Of a DNA stretch of 64,000 bases, positions 38,001 to 48,744 are shown one piece after another (the stretch's first letter is position 1; every line of letters begins with the position of its first letter). Position numbers and translations under genes: made by a program. The stretch is from Armigeres subalbatus. Its lineage: Eukaryota > Arthropoda > Insecta > Diptera > Culicidae. Under the pieces are notes generated by a model. That model made no database searches. It saw only the letters and a list, made by a program, of their open reading frames with translations, and was not told the DNA's origin. The stretch spans positions 39,004,120 through 39,068,119 of the forward strand of contig NC_085141.1 of NCBI RefSeq assembly GCF_024139115.2, in the 5' to 3' direction.

Positions 38001-38702
38001 CAGGTAATGGTCCTCTATTAAATCCTCATGATTTCAAGAATTTTTTTGAGAGGCAAGGAATATGGGTTTTGGACAGTCTTCCATGTAATCCCGCTATGAA
38101 TGGCAAGGGGAAGAGACTAGTTCGTAAAGTTAAAGATGTAGTGAGAATGTTTCTACTTGACCCAGAATACTTAAAGGCAAAACTGGAGGATCTAATTGGA
38201 CTATTTTTAATAAATTTTGAAAACAATGTGACGATGGAAGGATTTATTTCTTCTCAGATAGTTTTAGTCCATACTTTTAAACTGTTAATCAATATGATTA
38301 ATGTAAAGAAATACAAAGACAATAAAATCGTACCATTAATTAATTGCGATAATCGTAAGGGTGAAATAAACTCTGGATCTAACAACGGTATTGGTAAAAT
38401 GCCCAGTAAAAATCCTTTGGATAGACTGATGGCTAATGATGCTCTATGGTACAAGAATAGTAATCGCCATCAGGCTAAATTGTTAAAAGCGTATTTGTTT
38501 AAACGTATCTGTAAAAATATTTCCCAGATAACGATTGGACAACGGAAAACAACTACGGCGAACCGAAGCCAAATGAAGTTCGTTGACGATGTGGGTATTC
38601 GGCGACGCCGATCGATGGTGGTGTATGTCGATCCCTATGTCGATGATCCCGGTCCATCACCACCACCACGTAGTACGATCGGCAAGGAGCTTTGCAAGGT
38701 GC

Positions 38703-41364
38703 AGGGTTGTTACGGAGATCCTGAAATATTTTCCGCGCCAAATCCGCGCCGACTAAAATCAAATCCGCGCCGTTTCCGCGTGACATGAAATCCATTCCGC
38801 GCCAAATCCGCGCGAACTGACTTCTCAAATATACGTGAAATATCAATTTTGGTTATCACAATTAACTGAACATAATCTCTTCAAGTTCGTTTTTAATAAC
38901 ATTATTGATATTAAATATTATTTTAAACTTCAACTTTACTCAAGTATGTATCCAATTGAAAATAGGACTAACAAAATCGCAGGTTATATAAAAACTTTTC
39001 TAGATGGTCCTTTTAATCACTAGAAGTACTGAAGATAAGTGAACAAAAACTAAACAGCCAAAACTATTTCAAAAAGCACCGCTTTTTAGATAAGTTGCTG
39101 GTTTGGTCATGTTTTGTTTAATTATTTTCAGTGGATTTTTACACATAAATTTCTTGTTGATCGAACTATACGAGATGAATTGATATACAAGGAATGGTCA
39201 GGCCAGATTTGATCATATATATTATAGAAAAACTTGGCAAATAATAATAAACCTGCCGTAAAATATGAAACCGCAATTTCTTCTCAAGCATCAAATTATG
39301 AAGCTTTTTTGTAATTTTCTATCACAAGACATACTTGCGTTGAGATTAGGCAATTAGACCGTACAAATTTGTATTTAAACAAAACTTCTGTAAAACAATA
39401 ATTTAAATTTGTATCAAGAAACAACTCCAGCAAAAATTAGTCCGGAATTTGTGCGGAAAGTCTTCTTCAATTCTTGTGACAAGTTTGTCTAGAAGTTCAT
39501 GCAGGAAATTCCGCCAACTAACATTTTTATCGTAATTTTCAGGCTAGAATTCCTGTGTCCTTTTATACTAGAATTTCAACTAAAATCTCTGAGAATACCC
39601 ACAAAAAATCCTGCAGAAACTCATCATTCGCACACATTCATCCCGGAAATTTCTACGGAATACTCCGGGAATTTTCGCGGAAATTATCCTGGAAATGTTT
39701 GCAGAAATCCAACTGCTCTTGCAGAAGTCGTTCCAAAATTGTCTGCAAAAATCGCTTTGGTCATTCACGCAGACATTGATTTGTGACTTCCTGCGTAAAA
39801 ACTTCCGGAGAATCTTTCATTAAAATCTAGACGCAATTAATGAAGATTGTTTAAAGAAATTCCTGTGATCGTCGCTACAGGAATTTCTGAGAAAATCGCA
39901 AAGTGAATTTTTGCGGAAATTTCTCAGGGAATCTGTAAAAATTATTCCGGAAATACATTCGGAACTTCCTTCATGAATTCCTGTGGAAATCGCTTTGGAA
40001 ACTTCTGCAGACATTTTTTGGTAAATTCCTGTGGATAACCTTCCGAGAATTGTTCCAAAAATTCAATATGGCATTGCTGCGATTTTTTTACAGTGGTACC
40101 TGTGGTCAGTGCTCCAAGAATTTTTGCAGAAATTCATCCACAATTTTCTTTATAACTTTTCGGATTTAAAATGCTGCAGTAATCATCTTCAGGCTGCATA
40201 TTCCTCATAAAATCCTTGTGAAAATTCTTCAGAAGGTTTCTTAAATTTTGTGTGAATATTCATGCTAAAAAAATTACCGGAGTTATATGAAAATATCGCA
40301 AAAAAATACTCCTAGAAAAACTGCGTTTTTTAAGCAGTACCTTTTAAAAATTACATTCCAATGTTTGAACGAATTTCTGCTGAAGTACTTATTTAAATTA
40401 GGCATCTGCATCAATAAAAGAAAATTTTTGTATTTTCATTTGACCTTTCCCGTCAAAACTAGTATCTCGTTTTATTGTCTTAGTCGATTCTAGGGTTTAT
40501 ACAACAATTGAACTTTCCCGTTAAAAATTTTTATTCGCTCAATCGAATCTTTGGCTTATTTAAGGTCAACTTTCCCAAAGAACGCATATTTTTTACGCCT
40601 CTAAGTATTTTGAAAATATAAAACAAATATAAAAAAAGTGCTGTTTTTTAAGATTGCCCCAATTTTGAACGAACATCGGGTGAATTTTTCAGGCCGGTTC
40701 ACACGTGCAGCACTTTTTCGGTTTCTGCTTGCGATTTTAAAAATAGTTGGAGGCGCCAAAAAATATGGGTTCATTGGGAAAGTTGACCTTAAATAAGCCA
40801 AAGAATCGATTGAGTGAATAAAAATTTTTGACGGGAAAGGTGAATTGTTGTATAAACCTTTATTTGTTTTTGATGAATGCTATGAAAGAAATATAAAATG
40901 TTCAACACTATATCAGAATTCCTGACGAAAAAACTTTCGAAAAATGCTGTGGTTCCTTTTATGATAATCAATCAGAAATTGACAAATATCTCGAGTGCTC
41001 ATGTCCTTCAACAGACATGTTTTGTATGTGGCATGCTTTAGAATGGTTTAAAAGTGACGACAAGTGGCGCCACTCTCCTAAGCGCCTGTAAATATTCGAA
41101 AAATAATGAGAGTTATTGACTTCGAACGTAAATTTTGTTCTCAACAACATTTGCTAACGAAAATTAAACCCACTAGATAGACATAAAACTAATTTTCAAA
41201 TAAACATCCTTAGATCCAGCATATTATTTGTTACACTTTCACCTAAAACTAAATCCGCGCCAAATCCGCGCGAAGCCCTGAAATCGTTATGTAAATCCGC
41301 GCCAAATCCGCGAAAACCGCGAAATCCGCGAAAATCGCGAAATCCGCGTAGTCGTAACAACCCT
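38703..41364. mobile_element. hAT-like element, 2.7 kb, inside the LTR element
   Basis: TIR AGGGTTGTTACG / CGTAACAACCCT; direct repeat AAGGTGC at 38696-38702 and 41366-41372, with one mismatched neighbour base if an 8-bp TSD is assumed. Both ends carry clusters of AAATCCGCGCC subterminal repeats. The interior has GGAAATT-type degenerate repeats (39420-40210) and a foldback (40491-40860). No transposase found. Confidence 0.8.
40491..40860. repeat. Foldback with about 105-bp arms
   Basis: GGTTTATACAACAATTGAAC at the left against TTGTTGTATAAACC at the right, AAGGTCAACTTTCCC against GGGAAAGTTGACCTT inside. The spacer holds GGCCGGTTCACACGTGCAGC. Confidence 0.8.
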
Positions 41365-41621
41365 GAAGGTGCCTTTCCGGGGATTCCTGGAGCGCGAGTT
41401 GCAGAGACGAGAAGATGAATTGCCGCCGGTTAAGCCGAATCGAAAACGAAAGTACGTGAATTTGGCGCTCGATGGCCTGCCGTGGCGTTCGAAGAGAACG
41501 CGAAGAAACAGAAGTGAATTTCAATATTTTTTTCATTCGAATTGTTAATAATTTGTTAATAGTAACTATCGATTTGTAAATGATAATAATACTATCGAAT
41601 AACTTCCGAAGAGGGAAGGAC

Positions 41622-41891
41622 TAATATGTACCTTAATTGGAGTAAACCAATTTCAGCGTGTATGCGCTATAAACTATTTTATAGTTATCGATTTGCCAAA
41701 GAATGCATAAAATAAACAGACCGACGACTGTCGGTCTCTTTCGTTATCCAGACATCAACTGAGATACACGTCTTTCCGAACAGCTCCGAAATCTACCTAA
41801 AACTAATTAAAGTTGATTTGCCTTTCCGCGAGTGTCCGCCTTCTGATCATCCTTTACCGTTTGCCTTCTGCTTTGTTTCCCGTACATTTCA
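41622..41891 (+). repeat. Right LTR, 270 bp
   Basis: Intact partner of 34522-35060, with TAAAATAAACAG as a possible poly(A) signal region and TTATCGATTT. Confidence 0.92.
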
Positions 41892-41916
41892 TATCGACGC
41901 TGTAGCCAACCAGGTA

Positions 41917-43483
41917 TCCAGGTAGGCTATTTTTGCCTTTAGGTGAGGCAATGCACGGAAGGCTTGTTTTCATGAGAAATTGCCAACATTTTTTAAATGT
42001 AAGGCCAATTTTTTATCAAAACCCTAAAATTCATTTTTAGTTTAGCTTAGACTGACTGTATATATCAATGGTTCCTACTCCGTGATGGAAATGTTAGTAT
42101 GTGGTAATTGTTGCTACTACAGACCGAGAATACCTCTACATCTCCACAACTACCACGGGAAGGAGGTTGTGTTAGTTGGGTGGGGTAATCAGTTACATAG
42201 ATAGGGATTCACAATGGAAAGTGATGTGACCTATGCAACTTCTACACAACAGTATTAGCATTTCCCTAATTTGTTCAATTGTTCATCCTTCGCGAGAATA
42301 AACAATCAATCGCTCAAAGTGAGCGATTGTTCATTTGAATTTCGGATTAAGCGCCCGCGTCATCATTTCTTAGCGTAAGGAAAGTTAAAAAGAAACGGGA
42401 TTAAAATTGAAAATGAAGTAATATTCACGGCTGTTCAACTGATCGGAAAGCTAATGTCAATCAGCAAACCTTATTTTATTTCTATTTTGAGGTTAAATAA
42501 GAATGTTCAGCCAGACATATTTTGTTTATTTACGTTTATTTTCCATGTTGTTTATTTTGCATTACATTCGCGCACATGTGTGTGTGTCGCTTGCCGTGAC
42601 CAGTATACCGTAATCAGGATCTCACTGGTATTAATCCTGATGTGCCGGTTGGCACTCGTGTTGGGCTTGTGCGCTTTGAGCAGCACACGGTCGCTTACCA
42701 GTCAATTCGCAGTGGCCATGGGGAGGGGTCGTCAAGCCCTTGGACATAGTCCATGCCGCCCCTTCAAACCCCATTTTTATTCAATAAATAATTGGCAATA
42801 AACTTTTCTCCCTTCTTCCTTCTCATTGGCATTACATCCTCACTGAGACATTGCCGCCTCGCAGCTAAGCACTTCAACAGGGACTACCTTTCAGTATTAT
42901 TTCTGGATGATAGGCAGTACTAAACGTACTCCTCCCAAAACGACACTTCTGAGCCCTTTGGCTCTCTTGTTTGTGCCAACAACCACACAACAGCCTTGAG
43001 CCCTTAAGTCCTTTATCTTTTCCTTGTGCCTGCTGAATGGCCACATCTTTTTTTAGCCATTTAGCTCCCTACGTACTCGCAAGATACTCAGAAAGTCCCC
43101 GGCGGCGGAAGCTCCCCCGATACAGACGACCCGCATCCGTGGAAGACTATTACATTACCAACGCTACGCTTTTACCTGGTCATCATATTCATAGATCAGC
43201 TCAAATCCTACGCATTTTCTTACTTCAACCGGTGACCGGAAGACTGCCGAGGTCAGACCAAAGATTCCGGGTGGAGATAGCTTCCGGTTCAGTGGTGCCC
43301 CGACGACCCGAAGCCGGTGCATTCGCACATCACGGTCTACTCAGTTGGTCCCCGGCGGTGGACCTAGTCTACTCCGATAACCAAGTTTCGATGTCCTTGA
43401 GCCATTCAGCTGCCACTTTTTTCGTCTATGTGTGAATCAGGGCATATGGTACCCCACTCCAGGAACCAAGCCTTTCAAATAAA
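41917..43483. mobile_element. Possible non-LTR insertion flanked by 24-bp direct repeats
   Basis: TATCGA(C/T)GCTGTAGCCAACC AGGT occurs at 41892-41915 and 43484-43507. The right end CCTTTCAAATAAATG resembles the 3' end of the retroposon at 33.1 kb. The interior has no recognised protein; a 132-codon frame (43037-43435) is Pro/Arg-rich and unassigned. Confidence 0.45.
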
Positions 43484-43504
43484 TGTATCGATGCTGTAGC
43501 CAAC

Positions 43505-43735
43505 CAGGTGTGGATTTTCAGACAAACCGACACGATTGGTCAAGGCGACGATGGATCGAGTAATCGGCGTATTTCGCGTTCTATCCTTAACCGATTTTCT
43601 CACAAGTTGCATTGAAAAGGCGGTAGAGCCTCGAAGATCGCCTTTGAATTTGATACAATCAGCCATTCCACTACTAGGTGAATTGATTTTAGTTTTTTTT
43701 TTAGTAAACAATGAGGATGATGGGCATTAGCATTA
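43505..43735 (+). mobile_element. Short LINE RT fragment
   Basis: The plus frame gives FSDKPTRLVKATMDRVIGVF, parallel to FPDKLTRLIKATMDRVMYVV in the LINE at 26.2 kb, then frayed sequence. Confidence 0.65.
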
Positions 43736-43826
43736 GGAGTAATAGGCATTAGGTTTCATTTCCTGCTGCGGACTTCAAAGTAAATAACAACACTAACATT
43801 TTTGCCGTTCAAGTTGTAAAGATCGG

Positions 43827-43832
43827 TTTATT
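43827..43832 (-). terminator. Candidate poly(A) signal of the Su(var)3-9 isoform
   Basis: AATAAA on the minus strand about 170 nt past the Su(var)3-9 stop. Use of this intronic signal would end the short isoform inside eIF2-gamma intron 2. It is the only canonical hexamer I see close behind the stop. Confidence 0.55.
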
Positions 43833-44002
43833 CAGGCACAATTCACTAACCATGTGTAGGTAGATATCTTTATCGGTAAAGTTAAATTGTAAAACTACAA
43901 TATTTAATCATACTTTTTAAGACCGGTTCGCATTGCCGGATATTAAGGCAGCACAACACAGTGTATAATCGAGTCTATAAAAAACGAGCCCCGCACCTAC
44001 GT

Positions 44003-45867
44003 TTAAAACACATACTTCATACAATTGTCGGCTCCGCATCGACATTCGGTCAAGTTCTCTGGACCCCCATCACCATCCGGAGGTTTCTCCCCGTCCAGTG
44101 CGCGACTTTCATTAACCTGCGTCTGGTAGTTGATGGTCAGCTCCTCGCCGGCTTCGATCTTCCTTTTGGCAAAAAACGCCAACCGGGGCAGGTTCGGATC
44201 GAGACAGTTCACCCAAACGGACCAAATGCCGCAGTTGGGATCGCACGAATGGTTGATGAATCGGGCAATGTTTCCGTAGTGAGCGGCATCAATCGTGTAC
44301 GGGTTGTCACTTCCGTTGAAGTCCAGATCGAATAGGTAAGTTCGGCCTACAGCGTCGTACTCGCGACCACGCTTCTCCGCCTCTTCGTAGGTGATAACCT
44401 CTCCTATGTATTCCGTGATATACCAGCCCTCGTAAATGGTTTGGTTGGTCTTCACACCCCAGCCGCGACCATTTGATGTCTTGAAGAGAGTAACGTTGAA
44501 CTTGCGACCATTTTGTAGAACACGGTTGCAGCAATCGGAACTGCACTTGCAACGTTTGTTACACTCATAGATCGGTGTTCCAGGGGCTACGTTGATCCTC
44601 TTTTTATGATTATATGCAATTCGTGCTCCAGCCATCTTTCCACAGCAATCGCTCCGGAAACCGCACTGCTCGCATTCGCATCCGTAAGGAGGATCATCTG
44701 GAATATCTACGCCTTCACCCGCAAGGTTTTCCTTGATGTACTTAAAGTTTTGCTGTTGAGGAACATCGAAGTCTTGTAGATTTTCTAGCACAATTTTACT
44801 ACTCGGCTCAAACTCGTTAATCATGTCCTCAAACTCCTTCATTTTGACAATCTGTTCGTGACGTTTCTTGTAGGATATTTCTGGACCAATGTTAGCGAGA
44901 ATGCGATCATAAACGCGTTTGTTCTTACATCCATTCATGCGAATTTTTGAATACAGCACCAGATCGCTGTCGAATGCTAAGGGATCAAATTTCTCATACT
45001 CTTCCAACATTTCTTTGAATGTTTTTGTTTCGTGCGCTTTAATCGCCGCCTGGTATTCTTCGGTTTTGCTAATTTCCTCGCGAATCCCGTCAATCTCTTC
45101 CTTATGAGCTCCAACTTCGTATTGTAGAAACTCGTGAATCGAGTTACACGTTCTGATGTTGTTTAATGGCTCCCAAGTATTGCTCTTTGAGCTATAGCCA
45201 CGCCATTTTATATGGAAATATGGCGCATTTGAGATTTCCTGAAGGTCCAAAATTTCCTCGACAGAGTATTCACCATCTTTATTAGCTTTTGGGTGGCTGT
45301 GTGATTTACGCTTTTTGCCGCTGGCAGACAATGGGGTGGACGTTCCCGTTTCCGATCGACCACGTGTCGATGGCGAGCCAGTACTAGACTCACTCATAAC
45401 AGAAGTTATAGATTTTCTACGTGTCGACAGTCTTGAAGAACATGGCGTTGTGCTTCTCAAAGAACGCCTCGATGACGTGACGCTGACAACCGAAACTGCA
45501 TCATCATCATCATCCTCTTCGATTTTCAATTCCTCATGCATTCCATTACCGTTTTCCTTCCTTTCCACGCAGTTGTCGCCATTTCCGAACGATCGACTGA
45601 AGTAGAATTCAATGTTCCGTTGTTTCAGTTTGCCATCGGATGCCAACGTTGGGGTGCCACCATTGAAATAGCTGCTGATCTTAGCTTGCTTTAAGCGGCT
45701 TCCGTCCGATGGCGATGGGCTAGACGAATTGGCATCTCGTGCACGTTTGCCACCGGATGCTGCCGGCGGCGTCTGTATTTTGTATCGTTCGTGTGTCATT
45801 TTTATATACTGCGCCAACTCGGCAGGACTGGTTGTTAGCCGGTCGATAAGCTCGTCGGACAACGGCT
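44003..45867 (-). CDS. Su(var)3-9: Su(var)3-9 histone H3K9 methyltransferase, large specific terminal exon
   Basis: This nuclear enzyme methylates H3 lysine 9 to build heterochromatin. One exon follows acceptor TTCTTTCCAG-like sequence TCTTCCAG at 45875-45868 and encodes 621 residues to TAA at 44003; with the 83 shared residues the product is about 704 aa, somewhat longer than the fly protein as I recall it. Order within the exon: Ser-rich basic/acidic linker (about 40-195), chromodomain (about 200-250, EYSVEEILDL, FHIKWRGY, TWEP), Cys-rich pre-SET (about 390-455), SET (about 456-582, with catalytic-site NHSCDPNC and a NYQ end), post-SET (CRCGADNC, about 609-616). All catalytic and zinc-binding signatures look intact. 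The exon has no ATG near its start: the first codons read EPLSDEL in frame from exon 2, so translation must use the shared exons. A TTG near the start is not a credible initiator. Confidence 0.97.
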
Positions 45868-46581
45868 CTGGAAGATCGAGAAAGCAAAGGATGAGAAATT
45901 TGTGTCTGGATCAGTTTTGATTCTTTGTTGCATACAATTTTAGCTACACAGAAAAGGAGTACAGCCATCAACACTACAACTGCTGCTGTCTAAGCAATTC
46001 GAAAACTTCTAAGAGTTAGTTAACTAATTGCAGAAACATTGCTGCATTCCAAGAAATACAAATTCCGCAGGGTAAATATTTGATTTTCTGCTAGCCCTTA
46101 TTAGCCACTCTTGTGCTATATGTAACGTTTGTTCAAAATCTGATGCCAGATACAAATTTCTTCGCAAGAATAACTTAGTCAATCTTCCAGGCACGAGTCT
46201 CAACTGATACTGATACTAATGAAGTGTTGAAAATTGAAGTACTGTTTACCAGTATTTATAACTAACGAATATTGTCCCGTCCTTTCATCATTATTACTTG
46301 CATTAATGAACAGTGGATTATTATGCAAGCATAATGATCATTTGAAGGGATTACTTTTAAGATAAATTTTCCCAGTCGACTTCAAAAATTGGTGGAATGA
46401 TAATTTTCAATATTAGGATACCTAGGGAATTAACGAACAAAAAAAATGAACGGTGCAAAAAATGGGACTTAACAGAAAAACAAACATTTTTGAACGGAAA
46501 AATGCGAGGGAATCATATTCGGTATGTTCCTTTTCTTTGGATTAGGAACGTGCAAATAAATACAAATTATTCCGCACTTAC

Positions 46582-46756
46582 CCAACTTGATCGTAATGTT
46601 TCGCTCCAGTTCGTTCTTGAAGCGAACAGTCTGCACACCGGAGATAGCCTTCACGACGGTGGATTTCCCGTGCGCTACATGGCCAATCGTACCAATGTTG
46701 ATCGTGGCCTGACGCGAAATCACCTCCGGGGAAAGTGGTGTCAGCTTGGCAATGTC
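46582..46756 (-). CDS. eIF2gamma / Su(var)3-9: Shared coding exon 2 (GTPase G1/P-loop) of eIF2-gamma and Su(var)3-9
   Basis: Seen: acceptor CTCCAG just before 46756, 58 codons plus one base, donor GTAAGT at 46581-46576. The peptide runs [16 protein letters not shown], then the P-loop GHVAHGKST and [11 protein letters not shown], typical of eIF2-gamma. The exon ends after the first base (G) of a codon. That G joins GA of eIF2-gamma exon 3 (Gly) or AG of the Su(var)3-9 exon (Glu), so both splices stay in frame. This is the branch point of the alternative splice: the next acceptor is 714 nt away for Su(var)3-9 and 16,036 nt away for eIF2-gamma. Confidence 0.95.
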
Positions 46757-47147
46757 CTGGAGAATAAATAAAGGAAAGGGGAGTGAGTTAGTGAATAGAA
46801 ATTTATTTTTCTACGTTGTTAGGATTGAGATCAAATATTAAAAATAAATTTCGTACACTGAACATGCAATTAGCCTGAACAGGTTATATAATACTTTGTT
46901 CGTACTAGAGTGTCGCTATGTGGCACGCAGAAAAATTTCCAATAAGTCATTTGTTTTCTTTGAACTGCGCAGGATGACTTGAGTTTGATTTGAGACAAGC
47001 ATTGCGCTTCTACTTGATTGTAGATCTGACGACCTGAACTCAAGAACGTTTTGGATGGCCTTCAGTGTATTGAAATCCAGAAAGATCGGTATAAGGATCT
47101 GTTGGGAAGGGTTTTAATAGCTGCCGAAAACATGATGGATGAACAAT

Positions 47148-47849
47148 AGGGTGGCTCAAAAAACACTTTTTTAAATTGTTTGATGGGCCGCCCTCTTATT
47201 CGGTTCTATTTGATGCCCTGATGCTCTGGACAAAATTTCAGCCAAATCGGTCAACGTTTGGGCGGTGCTAAACTCGTTGGATGTTTATATGGAAAAATGT
47301 ATGCAGAAACATCCAAAAACAGTGATTAGCAGTTGGACGGCACAATTTACGATCAAGAACCATGATACTCATTCAGTTCTTGTAGAATTAAATACAGAAT
47401 GTTATGCTGAAAACCACGAGAAGATTAGAGTTTATTAGACAAAGATATTAGCATTTTACTGGAGTGTTGTAGGGGTGAATTTATTTCTTTTCCAAGATAA
47501 AAGAAACGAAATTTGCTCAAACCCCACTTCAGAGAAATGCAAATAACTTAGCCGGGAAAACTCTAATCTTCTCGCGGTTTTCTGCTCAACATTCTGTATT
47601 TATTTCTTCAAGATCTGAATGAGTATCATAGTTCTTCATCGTAAGTTCGTCCAACTGCAATTCACTGTTTTTAGATGTTCTGCATACATTTTTGCATATA
47701 AACTTCCAACGAGTTTAGCACCGCCCAAACGTTGACCGATTTGGCTGAAATTTTGTCCAGAGCATCAAGGCACCAAATAGAACAGAATAAGAGAGCGGCC
47801 CATCAAAAACATTGAATAAAGTTTTTCTCATACTAATTTGAGCCACCCT
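47148..47849. repeat. 702-bp foldback element
   Basis: Ends AGGGTGGCTCAAA / TTTGAGCCACCCT, flanked by TA. Long inverted arms, e.g. CGGTCAACGTTTGGGCGGTG against CACCGCCCAAACGTTGACCG, interrupted by moderate divergence. Non-coding. Confidence 0.85.
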
Positions 47850-48744
47850 AATGAACAAGAATCTCCCAAAATAGTATCTTCAACTCATAAAATTTATTGT
47901 ATATATGTCTACAGTTTTTTTGTAATATTTTTCCCTTCTGTCTGGAACAATTTGGTTTATTTCGTGATAAGATTTTAAGAAATATGACCATCTCTTAGAT
48001 CAGGGATATGGCTTTCAAAATCGGTAATTACAGTAATCAGATAACTTGGAAACGTTCAAAATCACTTCTACTTGATATATTTCATGTATCTTGCTTAACA
48101 TGTGAAAAGGGCCTACATCCATAACTTTAACATTAAGAAAATGCTGTTCGAAAAAAATACATCACCCATTTCGCAGATTTATGATATTTCGAGCACCAAA
48201 AACTTCTAATAGCAAATAATCAACACTGTTTATTCATCCATAACCTTATTTGCATCGAAAATAACCAAAAACGTGTAGAAATAGATAAAAGAAAATTTTA
48301 AGTCTATTTTATTTTTTTTAAATTGAATTTGTTTACTTTTTATTGTAGGCCCTTATCAATTGTTAACCGAGGTATTTACTTTATTTTATGACGCCAGAAC
48401 TTTATTGCACTTGATAACTGAAGAAATTTGGCCATGATAGCAAAAAATAGGAAAAAAAACACAGACATTTTTGAAACTCATGAACGCGGGGTCTAGCGGG
48501 GCGGCACCTAGATTAAAAGAAAGCTCTACTAATCCCCTTTGAGAAAAGTCCGGGTTCATGAAATTTGGTCAACACTTTACTGAGAGTGAGAACGAACACT
48601 TTTAAGGAAGTGACTGTCGTCTGGCCTTTTAAGGGTTAAATGGGTTCAAATGGGGCCCCATTGAGCTCACCCTCTTCCGGCAACGCTGCCTCGAGATGCT
48701 GCGTGTATGCAGTGGCGACATCGGGTGACTTCAGTCGCTCTAGG

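Larger units (their letters stand above)
36120..41548 (+). pseudogene. Gag-protease-integrase-like ORF of the LTR element (no RT)
   Basis: Gag starts at ATG 36120 (MISYVAPNIDPYRKGQSF), with a one-base shift near 36270 into the long frame 36278-38788. Seen: gag helices (LDDAPLDELIDKL, YCNFKRNKQDR, LIGLSDDALRQKLL), zinc knuckle CYYCGVRGHVRRRC (about 36955), aspartic protease (EIDSGSDVSVIG, about 37219). Next comes an integrase-core-like part (NADGFSKWMEV, FGFPDRMSGNGPL, NPAMNGKGKRLVRKVKDV). The region normally between protease and integrase (RT, RNase H) is absent without breaking the frame. In the integrase part the second Asp of SDNG is Gly and the Glu after NG is Lys, so it is catalytically dead. 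The frame continues past the hAT insertion to TAA at 41546-41548. Confidence 0.8.
34522..41891 (+). mobile_element. Ty3/gypsy-type LTR retrotransposon lacking RT/RNase H
   Basis: Two LTRs (34522-35060 with an insertion; 41622-41891), TSD TATC (34518-34521 and 41892-41895), primer-binding site TTGGCGACGAGGAAAACGG directly after the left LTR, and purine tract GAGGGAAGGAC directly before the right LTR. Without its insertion the left LTR is 270 bp, exactly as long as the right one. The internal region encodes gag, protease and an integrase-like remnant in one frame. It carries a 2.7-kb hAT-like insertion at 38703-41364. Confidence 0.9.
30546..46581 (-). other. eIF2-gamma intron 2, host of the Su(var)3-9 exon and of nested transposons
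   Basis: A 16-kb intron bounded by GTAAGT (46581) and CCGCAG (30546). It holds the Su(var)3-9 exon near its 5' end, then the LINE/LTR/MITE nest of 30.8-43.7 kb. Between 45868 and 46575 only AT-rich sequence is visible. Confidence 0.9.

Noticed and set aside
38835..39786. Frames within the 38.7-41.4 kb element as transposase
   Set aside because: Short, from degenerate GGAAATT-type repeats, no hAT dimerisation or zinc-finger motif.
42454..43435. 115- and 132-codon frames as host genes
   Set aside because: No recognisable domain, stops between them, and location in a likely retro-inserted segment.
44003..45862. Su(var)3-9 as a stand-alone gene starting at the TTG in PLSDEL
   Set aside because: No ATG; the splice acceptor and phase fit the shared exon instead.
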